This document shows positions 25,801 to 35,700 of a DNA stretch of 64,000 nt, piece after piece. The first letter of the stretch is position 1, and each line of letters begins with the position of its first letter. Position numbers and translations under genes: made by a program. The stretch spans positions 42,165,831-42,229,830 of the forward strand of contig NC_087070.1 of assembly GCF_963678635.1 (NCBI RefSeq), in the 5' to 3' direction. The notes beneath the pieces are model-generated. The model had not been told where the DNA came from, ran no database searches, and saw nothing but the letters and a program-made list of their open reading frames with translations. The DNA is from Symsagittifera roscoffensis (Eukaryota; Xenacoelomorpha; Acoela; Convolutidae).

Positions 25801-26957
25801 TCAATTATTCAATAGCAATACTTTAAAGGTCAGGAAAACGTAATCGACTTCTTGTATCAAAAAATAGGTTTTCATTTTCAGATTTCCTAGCAGAAATTTT
25901 TTTCGACCTATTGAACCATTTTTTTTCTAATTGAGTTAATTTTATCAAAAAAGTGTCAATCAAAAATTGTTTTGAAATTCGAATATCCAGCAGGGTATAT
26001 TTTTTCTTTGAAATTCGAAAGTTCATTTTTTTGTAATCAGAATGACTATTGAAAGCGATTTAATGTGATACCACATTTAACTTGAAGATTTTCTTGAAGT
26101 AGCCAAAATTGGATGGGTAGAACCTTACTACGCAATAACTTCTTCGGAACCTATTAGTAGTTCAGCATTTATGAGTGATTCATTGGATTGTGATTGGAAG
26201 ATAGAAGTTGATACTACGCAGTTTTAAAGACATTAGGTTCTATTTTGGAGGTAATGAGCTCAAATCCGGTAGGCGACAATTGAATAAGCAAACCTATACA
26301 TTTTTTTCTTTTTTGCGATAGTGTATCAGTACGAACCTTCTTTTTTTCTAACCTGACTCGCAAGTAAAAGTGTTACTTAAAAGTGTCCACTTAATTGGTG
26401 GCACTTGCTATAATCACGATCTGCAGCATTGGGAATTTTATAGCATCCACTCTCTGCTTTAATTATTTGTGATTAATTAAGCGTCCGTGGCTGAGTGGAT
26501 AGTATGTGAGTTTCATTTCACTAACGAGTAAGCGAGCGTTAGTGTATTTGTATGAACCTTCTTTTTTTCTAACCAAATCGCAAACAAAAGTATTGACTTA
26601 TTTCTTTGATGCTATAATCACAATCTGTAGCATTGGAAGCTTCATAGCATTCTGTGCTCTACTTTTTTGTGGTTAGTGTTGTTATTTATCACTAGATTTT
26701 TGTGGCTAGTATTGTTAAGTGTCCATGGCTGAGTTGTTAGTTTGTGAGACTCATAATATCTAAGTCGCAGGATCGAATACCACATGTAGCCGAATTTTTA
26801 CTAATTCGAGGCTTATTTCTGAATCTTTCTGTGATTTGTAATAGAAATTATTTCTGTTCAGATTGATCGTGTGACCCAAAGCCAAGACGACGACAATGTT
26901 TCTCTCAGATATTCCACCGAGTCATCTTTAGTCGTGGAAAAGTACGACATAATTTAG
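10854..26957 (+). CDS. ARCN1: Coatomer subunit delta (delta-COP, archain), 11 exons
   Basis: Delta-COP is the medium-chain subunit of the F-subcomplex of the COPI coat, which binds Golgi membranes and sorts retrograde Golgi-to-ER cargo. Coding exons: 10854-10856, 10930-10969, 11084-11307, 13847-14026, 14439-14727, 15358-15439, 16587-16749, 18426-18573, 19652-19760, 24082-24289, 26862-26957 (TAG). Total 1542 nt, 513 residues, against 511 in human ARCN1. Every junction is GT-AG and every phase fits. Exons 1-4 encode the longin-like N-terminal domain ([51 protein letters not shown]). Exon 5 is the charged linker ([10 protein letters not shown]). Exons 7-11, from about residue 273, form the mu-homology domain ([34 protein letters not shown]) ending YDII. 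The first coding exon is the ATG alone. Donors after exons 5 (GTTTGG) and 9 (GTTAGT) are weak. Family and exon structure are secure; the promoter is not mapped. Confidence 0.97.
11310..13846. repeat. Degenerate satellite array in delta-COP intron 3
   Basis: About 11930-12900 is a diverged tandem array. Markers such as ttgcgaatgttgcctccaa and gaaattcccaac recur with starts near 11945, 12113, 12280, 12448, 12567 and 12712, so the best-kept period is 167-168 bases. A second diverged array follows at about 13080-13700, marked by repeats of the type aagctcccctgcataagcgg near 13168, 13331, 13463 and 13521. Between them sits a tRNA-like block. No coding exon is seen between 11308 and 13846. Confidence 0.7.
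13026..13092 (+). repeat. tRNA-derived SINE head
   Basis: A-box-like tggactagaggtaacgcc is followed 30 bases later by a near-perfect B box, gggttcgaatcccgcc. Related blocks lie at about 20113-20186 (ggaggtaacg, then gggttccaatctgacc) and as an A-box-only scrap at about 11545. The copies differ from each other and sit in introns, so they are read as SINE heads and not as tRNA genes. Confidence 0.6.
15684..16129 (+). mobile_element. MITE, ~450-490 bp family with AAGAGTAATGAACG ends (copy 1)
   Basis: Starts aagagtaatgaacgtagtga and ends gcgttcattac; the two ends are inverted repeats of about 14 bases. The interior shares blocks with the copies at 20548 and 21053 (gatttttttcaggaaaaagtc, ttgatccagttttctcaaa). 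The right end runs directly into the SINE at 16130. Non-autonomous, no coding content. Confidence 0.7.
16130..16400 (+). mobile_element. tRNA-like SINE (copy 1)
   Basis: Begins gagcgttagtgtaatagtacg, carries ctaactcgcaaataaaa and a taatcacgatct...catagcatct block, and then a tRNA-like stretch at 16316-16390 with A box tggctgagtggttag and B-box-like ggtcgcagatcgaatcc. The same order of blocks is seen at 24660, 26320 and 26521. The A box is of the tRNA-Ser/Leu type. It lies in delta-COP intron 6. Confidence 0.65.
16931..17083. mobile_element. Small MITE with ~22-bp terminal inverted repeats
   Basis: Left end ggatctctttaactatatcc and right end ggatatacttaaagaggtcc are inverted repeats with few mismatches. 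The interior has short purine and pyrimidine runs (cccccttttgcaaaaagggg, itself a hairpin). About 150 bases, no coding capacity, in delta-COP intron 7. The ends resemble those of the MITE at 29934. Confidence 0.65.
17440..17560 (+). repeat. Interspersed repeat also seen at ~19945-20080 and ~28200-28340
   Basis: Shared blocks: a gcgaaagca- or gcgataagca-type string, attgcaa, a T-rich stretch with cgtaatta or cgttagt, then caggactcatttcctg or a close variant. Three diverged copies lie in the window, two in delta-COP introns and one downstream of the gene. I do not recognise the family and see no coding content. Confidence 0.5.
17763..18079. mobile_element. MITE with ~40-bp terminal inverted repeats
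   Basis: Left end acttgagtttctgggtgata, continuing atattacaataggtggta, is mirrored at the right end by taccacctattgtaacatat, then caccag and gctcaagt. Total about 317 bases in delta-COP intron 7. No coding capacity. The superfamily is not clear: I could not identify a convincing target-site duplication. Confidence 0.65.
18574..19651. other. Delta-COP intron 8, nothing recognised
   Basis: About 1.1 kb of AT-rich intron with no recognisable coding sequence or repeat family beyond short A/T runs. Confidence 0.5.
20113..20186 (+). repeat. tRNA-derived SINE head (second copy)
   Basis: gcgcacttagtttggaggta leads into an A-box-like element, followed by cctaggacggcaaaggtcct and the B-box-like gggttccaatctgacc. 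Same class as the block at 13026. It sits in the large intron 9 of delta-COP. Confidence 0.55.
20548..20980 (+). mobile_element. MITE, AAGAGTAATGAACG family (copy 2)
   Basis: Starts aagagtaatgaacgtagtga and ends gcgttcgttactctt, followed by tccaatcttcgattggctat, which is conserved in other copies and so belongs to the element. Shares interior strings with the copy at 21053 (gagttcaattgaaatt, gcgctctccaaata-type, cgtgaacg). Both copies lie head to tail in delta-COP intron 9. Confidence 0.75.
21053..21545 (+). mobile_element. MITE, AAGAGTAATGAACG family (copy 3)
   Basis: Starts aagagtaacgaacgtagtga and ends cgttcattactcttttccca, then tcttcgattggctat. At about 490 bases it is the longest copy. 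It is separated from copy 2 by about 70 bases. Confidence 0.75.
21935..22480 (+). pseudogene. Dead LINE (non-LTR retrotransposon) reverse transcriptase fragment
   Basis: At 21963 onward one frame reads [18 protein letters not shown], the conserved entry to the palm of non-LTR reverse transcriptases. Further on come a YG..IN-type block near 22195, [16 protein letters not shown] at about 22290 (the GVPQGS class motif) and FLCADDI at about 22395 (the catalytic A/FADD motif). The blocks are in the right order but in different frames and interrupted by stops, so the element is dead. Probably a CR1/Jockey-type LINE. It lies in delta-COP intron 9, same strand. Confidence 0.8.
22500..24081. other. 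Rest of delta-COP intron 9, nothing recognised
   Basis: About 1.6 kb of AT-rich sequence without convincing coding potential or a repeat I can name. Two open frames on opposite strands near 22731-23130 have low-complexity composition and no motif. Confidence 0.4.
24406..24618. mobile_element. MITE with long terminal inverted repeats and 10-bp target duplication
   Basis: The strings gtatttggacaaccgcgt and acgcggttgtctaaacac face each other, and the inverted repeat continues inward through gctcgtcagtaagcagac / gtctgcttactgacgag, giving arms near 60 bases. The element is flanked by the direct repeat CGTAGTATAT (24396-24405 and 24619-24628). Long arms with a 9-11 bp duplication are the pattern of Mutator-like elements. 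It lies in delta-COP intron 10. Confidence 0.8.
24660..25000 (+). mobile_element. tRNA-like SINE (copy 2)
   Basis: Carries ctaactcgcaaataaaag, a catagcatctgtcct block, then tRNA-like sequence at about 24848-24915 (A box cggccgagtggttagcg, B-box-like cgcagaatcgaatctcagcc) and the tail cttcgcctctgtgtaaaatt, also found near 18210 and 32222. A second, more decayed body follows at 25030-25180. Confidence 0.6.
25450..26030 (+). repeat. Decayed SINE and MITE copies in delta-COP intron 10
   Basis: At 25450-25640 the SINE body blocks recur in worn form (gcgagcatagtgtcat, ttgcaaataaagtgctc, gcatagcat). At about 25690-26030 the blocks of the AAGAGTAATGAACG MITE interior recur (caggaaaacg, gatttcctagcagaaa, caatcaaaaattgtt). 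Neither has intact ends. Confidence 0.45.
26320..26830 (+). mobile_element. Two tandem tRNA-like SINE copies, the first cut short
   Basis: The first copy (about 26320-26520) has the body blocks and a tRNA-like start (cgtccgtggctgagtggata) but breaks off after gtgagtttcat. The second begins at once with aagcgagcgttagtgt (26528) and runs through a full tRNA-like block (catggctgagttgttagttt ... gtcgcaggatcgaatacc) to about 26830, only 30 bases before the last delta-COP exon. Confidence 0.65.
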
Positions 26958-27207
26958 TGACGACTCGCGAGAAGAAAGACTACAGTAAAAAGTTCGATCA
27001 ATCATCAATCGTTGGAAAGGGATGGGAATGTTTAAACGGAAAAAAGTACATCACAAAATGAAACTGCGCACGAAAAAACCTTGTAATTGATATCCTGTTA
27101 CCACAGCAAAATTCAATGCGGAATATTTAGTATGGTAAAATTGTGAAATTGAATTGTGACGGCAGAGCAACGCATTTATCAAAAGTTTTTTTTCTGTGTA
27201 AAATATA

Positions 27208-27213
27208 AATAAA
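27208..27213 (+). promoter_or_regulatory. Polyadenylation signal of delta-COP
   Basis: AATAAA lies 251 bases after the delta-COP stop codon in an otherwise signal-poor 3' region, so it is the likely cleavage signal. Confidence 0.6.
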
Positions 27214-29764
27214 TTTTCGACTTCACAATTTGGATATGATCATTTATTGTTTATAATGAGTATTTCGATGCAAATAATGATTAAACTTGTTGTTGATGAA
27301 GTTTTGAATTAATTGGATTGGAAAGTAATCCCCTTTAAAGTCCCGATTAAAATTCTCCCCTCCATTTTCGGGCCTGTTTTATCTTCATATCACCCAAAAC
27401 ATTTTGCAGTGCCGTGTCGTATTTCCATTCCTGGCTATTACATAAAAATTAATGTGTAAAAACATAGTATAAGTCTTTGCTTTTATTGGGTATGTTTTGT
27501 CGGTCGTTCCATTGGCGCAATTTGATGTCTCATTTGAACGATGCTTCGAATAATTTCCTTTTTGAGGTTTTTGGATGTAACATAATTTTGACAACTTTTT
27601 TTCTTATTTTCCTGTAAGGAATTATATTGAAGGAATTGCAATCAAATCTAGTGTGACTGATCTCACGTAACGTGAACCCTACTGACCTTTTGATCTCCAC
27701 TTGTCACTAGTAGAAGCAGAAGACGGGTTTGTGGAATTTGTAATTGTTATACTATTCTTACGATGAATTTCAGTGGTAAATATGATGCTATGGGAGTTGT
27801 TATTCGATTAAAATGTCATTATAAATACATATATAATGGGTTAATTATCAAGTTTATTCTCAATTGTTTTGTTTAAGTTCACGAGCAAGAGAAAGTGTCT
27901 TCTGAGGGCTATTTGAATTTTAAGTATGGACGAAGTTCTATTGCTTTAAGTCGTACGGTGTTTTGAATTTTTATTGGTTAGTTTTATTTGTTCACACGCA
28001 TTTTTTTTATATACACGTTCTAAGTTATATTTTGATTAACTTGACACCTGCGAGAGCAGATTTTTAAATTCAATAACTAGACTTTTTCCAGTAACCAATT
28101 CTAATTCTAACAAAATTTGGGAGAAATTCTAGTACAGCTTGCGACCTAGTTTTGGGTAATAGCAATGCTTTGAGGTTCTTTGAATCCAGCAGCCTCCAAA
28201 ACATTTCTTATTATCCTTTCGATAAGCAAGAGTATTGCAACTAGCTACTTTTTTCCCGTAATTAAAGTTGTTCAGAGTACTCACTGGGCTCATTTCCTGA
28301 AAGCCTCTCTTAAGCAAATTTACTGCAACTGACTTACTTTGTTCATGTTAGTTTTTTAGATAACTGTCTTGTTCGGAATTTGCTTTTTAAGATGAATGTA
28401 ATTTTACCAACTTGACTTTTCGAAAATTCGTTTGACTTTCTTATTCTGTATGTTTTGAGGGTGAGGGAAACTTAATACTTTTTTATTAAGTATTTTTGAA
28501 TTATTTTTCGGCGTAACAGGTTTCTGAGACGATATTTTTGGCTCTTTTGCCGCTATTTTAGTTTTCTTCCGAAGCTAATTTCACATTCTTTTGTCTTGGC
28601 ATGGTTTTGTTTCAAAACTACTTTTTCATTTTGAGTTCTCAATATTTTATTTTTCAAATTATTTTTATTTTTTTTTTCGTTAGCGGCTTTTTAGTTAGTT
28701 CTTTTTTTTAGTTAGCGGATTTTAAATTTCGATTCTGCGAAGCTCCGTTTTGCATTTGTGGAGAATTTTTTTGGTGAAACGTCTATTTGCAGTCTAATGA
28801 ATTCAAAATGCGTAAGAAAACTGAAACTAACTATCATTTAAGAGTGAAGTTATCAAAAAAATATACTAAAGTTACCATGATTTTCTTCTGTAAATCAGTT
28901 GAATGAACTTGTTTAGTTTCGAACTTTCATTTGCCTGAAAGAAATCAATAACTGCTAATATAAAAAGGTGATTATTTTTTATGAAGTTTATTTAGCCAAC
29001 TTACGATACTTATTGCGCGCGTAATTTTAGTATTTTTTTGTTTGCTGCAACTGGAAATTTTTAAACCGCAAGCACGCTAATGAATATAAATAATGTGTCA
29101 CTAAATGAGAAAGATTTCATTTCGCAAAGCAAATTCCTGAATGTAATGTCTGTTCTTAAGGCGTCTCAAGCTATTTTGTTTGAATTTATTGATAGAATTT
29201 TTGAAAAAAAAAATGTTGAACAAATGAAACTCACAAACAGTAATTGGTGTTCAGTTAGGTCACTAAAAAATTACTTTCTCCTGGTTAGTAATTGTTTCAC
29301 CTGGTTAGTGCGTAAATTCAACATAAACCTTCTTGAAGGATAAGAACGCTAAAGTATGGTCAGCTTACTTATTTAAATAAACTGAAAGCAATGGAATATT
29401 TAAAGATACCAGTTTTAGGATTTCGTTTTAATTTTTTGTAAATGTTGGCTGAATGATTCGACTAGGAAAGGAAAAATTATCAATTTAGAAGTTAGCGAAA
29501 TTATGTATTTAGAGAACATTGACGTTCTGAACGCAGCTATTGTTCTTTAGATGCGAAAACAGAAAATCACTATTCAATTTAATTTAGTACGGTGTTTTGC
29601 TGTCGCCGTGGCAGCTTTTTGACCATTCTGAACTTCTATGAGGTACTTTGGTAAACACTCCTGTTTGCCTTTTGGCTTTCTTTCGATCAAAACATTTGCT
29701 TATGGATCAAACTTTGCTAGGTCTTGGTTGCCTGATGAATAGTGTTTTCTGCTCGATGCACAGT
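27214..29764. other. Region between convergent genes, no gene seen
   Basis: About 2.5 kb of AT-rich sequence separates the delta-COP 3' end from the stop codon of the minus-strand gene. Apart from the repeat copy at about 28200-28340 nothing is recognised. TTTATT at 29185-29190 could be the minus-strand polyadenylation signal (AATAAA) of the neighbouring gene. Confidence 0.4.
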
Positions 29765-32700
29765 CTACTTGCAGCACATGACTTGGTCAATGAGCACTAA
29801 TTTCTTCCCATTATCTCCCTCCTCCGCCACACTTATGTCCGATGCGTCATGTTGTCTCATCGAGAAGCAGTTGCAACTAGCCGATGTCGTTTTCCTAATA
29901 AGACATAAATTTAAAATTTGCTCATAGTCTTTTTGGATCTACTTAACAATCGCCCTCGCTTTGGTACCTACTAAAGAATTGCCACCACTATAAATAAAAG
30001 CAGTGAATAGTACAAGAGTTTGTTTTTTTAAAATTCAAATTTTGCTGCATTCTGATTGGTCGAAAGTTCGGCAAATTAATCTACTTAACAATTTACTCCC
30101 CCTCTGTTGAAAGGCGGGGAAGGTGGATTGTTAAGTAGATCCAGGGGCGGATCTAGCATTTTCTCGATTGGGCGGATTTTCAAAAAAAAATTCGAAAATT
30201 TTGTCGACCTTTTTTTAGGTCGACCAAATTGATTTTCCGAGCTCTTCCAAAGCCTTTAAAAGACCCTGTTTTGGCCAAAATTTGTTCGCCGTAGGAAAAT
30301 TAACATAGTCAATCGAAGATTGGAAAAGAGTAATGAACGCCAGTAAACATTAAAAAAACACTGACTTAGTTGGAAAACTTTCGAATTTCGAAAAAAAAAA
30401 TAGATGCACTTTAAGCTTGAATTTCTAGAACGATTTGTGATTGGCGCTTATTTAATAACATTAACCCAACTTGAGAAAACTGGATCAACATGTAGAGTTT
30501 TTTCCGCTGGAAATTTAAAAATAAATTTCCACTTTCGAAGCTAGAAATCGTTCACGTTTTTTGCGCCATTTCCACGTTCGTATTTGCAGAGTGCTATTTA
30601 CGTCATTTTCAGCAGGTGAATATCAATTGAATTTAATAGAGACTTTTGCTTGACAAAAAAAAACAGCAAGACCTAAATAAGAGTCTTCACTACGTTCATT
30701 AAGTTTTAAAAAAACAGGCCAAAAACGGCTTTTTAGGGCATTTTTGAAAAATACTCACCAAAAAATCGTTTTTTTTTCGGCGCGCGCTCCCCCTTCGCAT
30801 TTAGTATAGATTGGTGCCTATAGAAGGCGTTTTTAGAAAATTTTTAGGTTCCGTCACAAAAAATGGATATCAGATTTTCCGAGCGTTTTGAGTTTTCAAT
30901 TTTGTAGATCATTGGTCGGAAGATTTTCCGAGACAAGTCTTTAAAAATGAAAAAATTTGTCAGTACGATCAAAGAGAATTAAAGAACAAAAAAGAGCGTC
31001 CGTGTTGCGGAATCCGCTCACAATTCACTAAACACTCAGTTTGGTCTTAAAAGGAAAGCAAGCGAGCAAAGTTGCAATAGGGACTAAAGACGTACTTACC
31101 TAATTTTACTCCAAGAATATGATTTTTTATTTTTATTCAGTCTCTTGTAAGACGATGTTTTGATTAAATTGCTATTCAACTTATGTTGCGAATTTTTCAG
31201 GACAAAAATTTATGAAGCTTTATCTGTTTCAGGAGTTATAATCGTAAAACTTGAAAAAAGTTCAATAGGTAGAATAATTATGTCTGCAGTTTCGTTTTCG
31301 GCTTAACGAGAATGGACCCGAAAATTCTCGCCTTAATTTTCGAAAGTGTCAAAAAGTTGAATATATATTTTATTTCGGATTCTTGATTTGCTACGTATTT
31401 AAGGTGTACGGCTTTTTTTGGATTCGATGAAATGAAAAGAGCAATCAACCGGATAGAACAACGGAATCCAGAAGTGATCAGCGCAACACTGAAGCTCATC
31501 GGGAGGTTAAAAGAAGGACTTGAGAGAATGTTCAACACATCCGGGTTAATCCTGAATAATCCGCGCAATCAATTTGGAATCGAAAAACTTTTTTTCATCA
31601 AGCGTATGTTTGGAAGTGCTTGATTGTTTAATTTTGCTGATATTTTTTTCTAATGTTGTTTTTCTAAAAAAAAACACAGAAACGTTCAGAGAAAGATTAC
31701 CAAAGCAAAGCTTGTTTGAGAGTATGAACTCTTTTTTCTTTCCAACCTAAGTTCCAAACATTAGTGTTCATTTTGAAATTTTATCGCAGTATGTGTGTAA
31801 GATCAATAACCAGCTATTAAGTACAACCAATGTTAAAGATATTAACACAGACTATTATATTACAAATAACACTTTAGCTTCAAGGTATCATGAATCTGTA
31901 GCGTAGAGGTAGGGAAGGAGACCCGCAACTAAAAAAAGTGGAACCTATTCGGGCAGGGTCGGATGTTTTTAATGAATTTTTTCGTGAACTAGTTAAAATG
32001 CGTCCGCTTTATAAATTGAGGCATGTTAGATTTTTTTTCAAATCGACTGGTACTGCCAATGCGTCATAATTAGCTTGCATCACTTAGCAATTAATTATGT
32101 AGACTCATAATTGGCGTGCGTCACTCAAGAAATTATTTAGGCTCAAAGTTTTACTTATTCAATTTTTCCCAGTAGCGTTATCAGTAATATTTTTGCTTTA
32201 TTATGCGAAGTACAACTTCGCCTCTGTGTATCAAAAATGACTGTGGGCGGATTATTTTGATATACCATGACAGCAATCGACTTTTTGTATTGGGGTGTGT
32301 TTTACTTTGGATCATTTGAGCAATCCCGCATCCCATTCTCGCGTGGGTAGAGTTAGCTCAAGAGGTACTTAATGCTTGTTTGTTTATTATCACTTGAAAT
32401 TAGTGTAGAGCCGAATTTTTGTACAGATGCTTACAAAGCCAACTTTTACCTGTCATTAATGAAAAAAAGTTTTCATTTTTGGTATTAAGATCTTTTGTAG
32501 CGTTTTAACGCCTTTTTGCATTTTAGAACCACTTTGGTATTAAGATCTTTTGTAGCGTTTTAACGCCTTTTTGCATGTGACGAGATATCTCAATCGGTCA
32601 TTACGGGGTTTGGGGGGCTGGGCATTTGGGGAGATTGCTCAATTGATCCTTTGGTTTTTGAATGCATTATCACTTACTTTCTCTTCAGTTGAGATCTCGT

Positions 32701-35700
32701 TGGCTCTTTCTTCATAACATCTGCTGCAGTCACTTTTTTGTCTCCAACGCCTGAAAAAAATCTTCAAATTTTTAAATTAATTTTTAAAATTGCAATTACG
32801 ACTGCTATTCGACCTTAAACTTTCTATATGTCAAATACTCTATTTAAGAAAAAAGTTTGTAATGAGTTAATAAAATCATTACTAGTTTTTTGTGATCAAT
32901 ATCAACATAAACAGCAGATCAATTTTTCAAATTAACAACAGCTCGACCGGTTAGAATTTACTTTTTGTGGTCATTATGAAAGAATTTCTTCCGCAAAATT
33001 CAATCCCCCTTGGCAAAATACATTTTTTAACGCCAAAAGCCCTGCAACAGATTGAAAAAAAGGCTTAGCAATACTCATCAAAGTTGATGAAGGTAAATTT
33101 GAGAAAAAAATTCCTCGGCGGTTAAATAAGTCTCCCAGATATCAGACACCCAGATTCGCCAACAGAATCTAGCTTTTCTTTCCCCTAGCTTAAGTACGAT
33201 ACTCAACGTGTTTTGAAATGCCAAATCTAAACCAAGTGAGTTAAAAGAAAATACCTTTTTTTTCAAAATTTCAATGAATCTCTCGATTTGATTAGATTTT
33301 TATATGAAAATTTAATTTGAAAAAAGTGGTTTCTGACGCCAAAATGAGCAATTTGACTCACTTGGTTTAGATTTGTTGACCAAAAAAAGATTCGATGACC
33401 AAAATTGAATGTAATCCGACGACATACCGTCTATCTCTTGTTGCACTTGTACTTGTTTTATCTCAGCCACCACTTTCCCCTCCAGTGCTTCTGAAGTCTG
33501 ACATTGAATACTCCTCGTACCCTCTCGCATATTTGGACCCCCCTGCCCTCCTTCTAACTTGGTCACACTCTCCTTCTCCTCATTTTCAAGTTGTTCTGAA
33601 TTCGCCCTCTGTTCACGCGTGATCACCTCATAGTGCTCGTTTTGTTCACGCATATCGCCATTATGGTTTGAAGTTTTGTGGATAGTGTCGCAAATAGCCG
33701 AAATCCCACTTTTGACTACATTGACCGAAAGGGAAAATAGCTCGTCGTCAGTTCCGCTGCTCTGATCCATACCAGACCGCCTACCTCTCGGAGGAAGCTT
33801 CTTTTTCAACGTTTTTGCCTCCACAGCTGAAAAAATAACTGAAACTAGTTTTGAATTTTAGACAACACTCCTAATTGGTGCGTTTCAACACTGCGTTTCC
33901 GACAACGCCAATGTTAGGAGTATAACCTTTCATTCGTCATAAATAGGACCGCGCGTAAAATTGAAAAATGCTAAATTGAACGAAAACAAGAATAATTGGT
34001 TGATGCCCAAGCAGTACATATAGTTTCGACCCCAGTTAATTTTGTGAAATTTAAGTCTTTTTTATGCGCGTGAGGGCAGAATCTAGAAATACTCAATGGT
34101 TTTATTAAAGAATTTTTAGGAATCTGAAATAATTTTTAGTTGAAATTTAAAAAATTCTGCAAAAAGAAAAAAATACCTTCAACAACACGCAAAGTTCATT
34201 ACAAAAGGATAATTTCTCATCAAATAGGACATTAATTGGATCAATACTATTCGTCAACTCGGGTTGAAAATTTTCTTCGCGGGGTTTATTCGCTGCTTGT
34301 GAGTTATAATAATGCATACATAATTGCCCACATAACTTTACCGAAAAGTGATCACAGGTGAAACAATTTCTTATTTGTGAGCTCAGGCATTCGTTTCGTT
34401 CAGACTGCGATAAAACTTTTTTTCTTAAATTGCTACTTGAAAACTGCTTTGAGGAAAAAAACCAGCTCGAGCAGAATTGTTCTGCCAGTTTCTTTAGACA
34501 CCGTAGTCCTAAATTCGTACTAAAATTGTGTAACAGGCAACTTTTTGGATTTTTAAAAATATTTTTTCACACAAATTGCGACTGAAAATTTTTTAGAAAG
34601 ATAGTTCACGCATCCGCATTTGATGTTGGTTTATAGTAACTGATATTGTGTAAAAACAAGAAAAAAAATCAAACACAAATATAAAAAGTCCTTTCCGTTT
34701 CGTGGTTGGAACTACAAAAACGAAAAACAGTTAGACAAAAACAGTTAGACAAAAACTTAAAAACGCAGCAATTTGACAAAATGAAAAATTTAATTTTTTA
34801 GTAAAAAATCGAATACTTCCTCATACTATCGAAACTTCTAATACCTAATACAAAAAATCTTGGCCTTTTGGATTGATTATTGACAAAGAAGAGCACAAAC
34901 TCGAAATTGTTGTACACCTAATCTTTGTTGAGTTTTTATCATGAATTTTGTTTCTGGAATTTTTTTTCAGATTGTGATCAGTTTCTTCAATGTGCAGGCT
35001 CTTTTTTGTGTTCCGACCATGAAGTAGAAAGAACCGTTATTTTGAGAATAGTTTTTTAAAGATTTTTTCCGCGCATAATCAAGTACGACTATTAGATGTC
35101 ACATGGATTCAACTGATAAGCTTAAAGGAATTCGAGCAAACGCAAAAAAGACCACTAATTTTAACAATTATTCTTAAAACATAATCAAAACATTGAAAGG
35201 TTTTGAACCCACTTTTAGGAAAATGGACGAAAAGACAAACTTTTTTACTGAAAACTATGAAAATTGAAATTAGCTTTCAAAACTAAAAATCGTTCAAACT
35301 TCTTGCGCAGCTTGCAATTCCATTAGTACTTGAACGGAATATGAACCTAAACTTAAATCAAAATTAAGAAAAAAATAGGCATAAACAACTTTTAGAAAAA
35401 AATTACCCGACTCTTAAAAAAATTTCGAATAAATTAAAACTTAAATGAAATCAAAATCGAAAAACTAAATTTTCGCGCGATCTTTTTCAAGTTTTTTAAA
35501 ACAACTGTTAGTTTTTTTGATTGACACTAGAATTTACATATTTGTTCTATTTTTTGCACCATTTGCACTTTTGTTTTCATGGATACCGCTACTTGTCTTC
35601 CTTTTGGCTGATACATTCGAAGTCAACTTGATTAAAAGTTCAGAATAAAACAGTAACAATTAAACGTGAGCGTGATTTTTCCCTGATAGAAATTTTTTCA

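Noticed and set aside
33312-33427. Extension of the 33826-33428 exon to the end of its open frame
   Set aside because: A GTATGT donor at 33427 joins in phase to the next exon with a strong acceptor; the extra codons are intronic.
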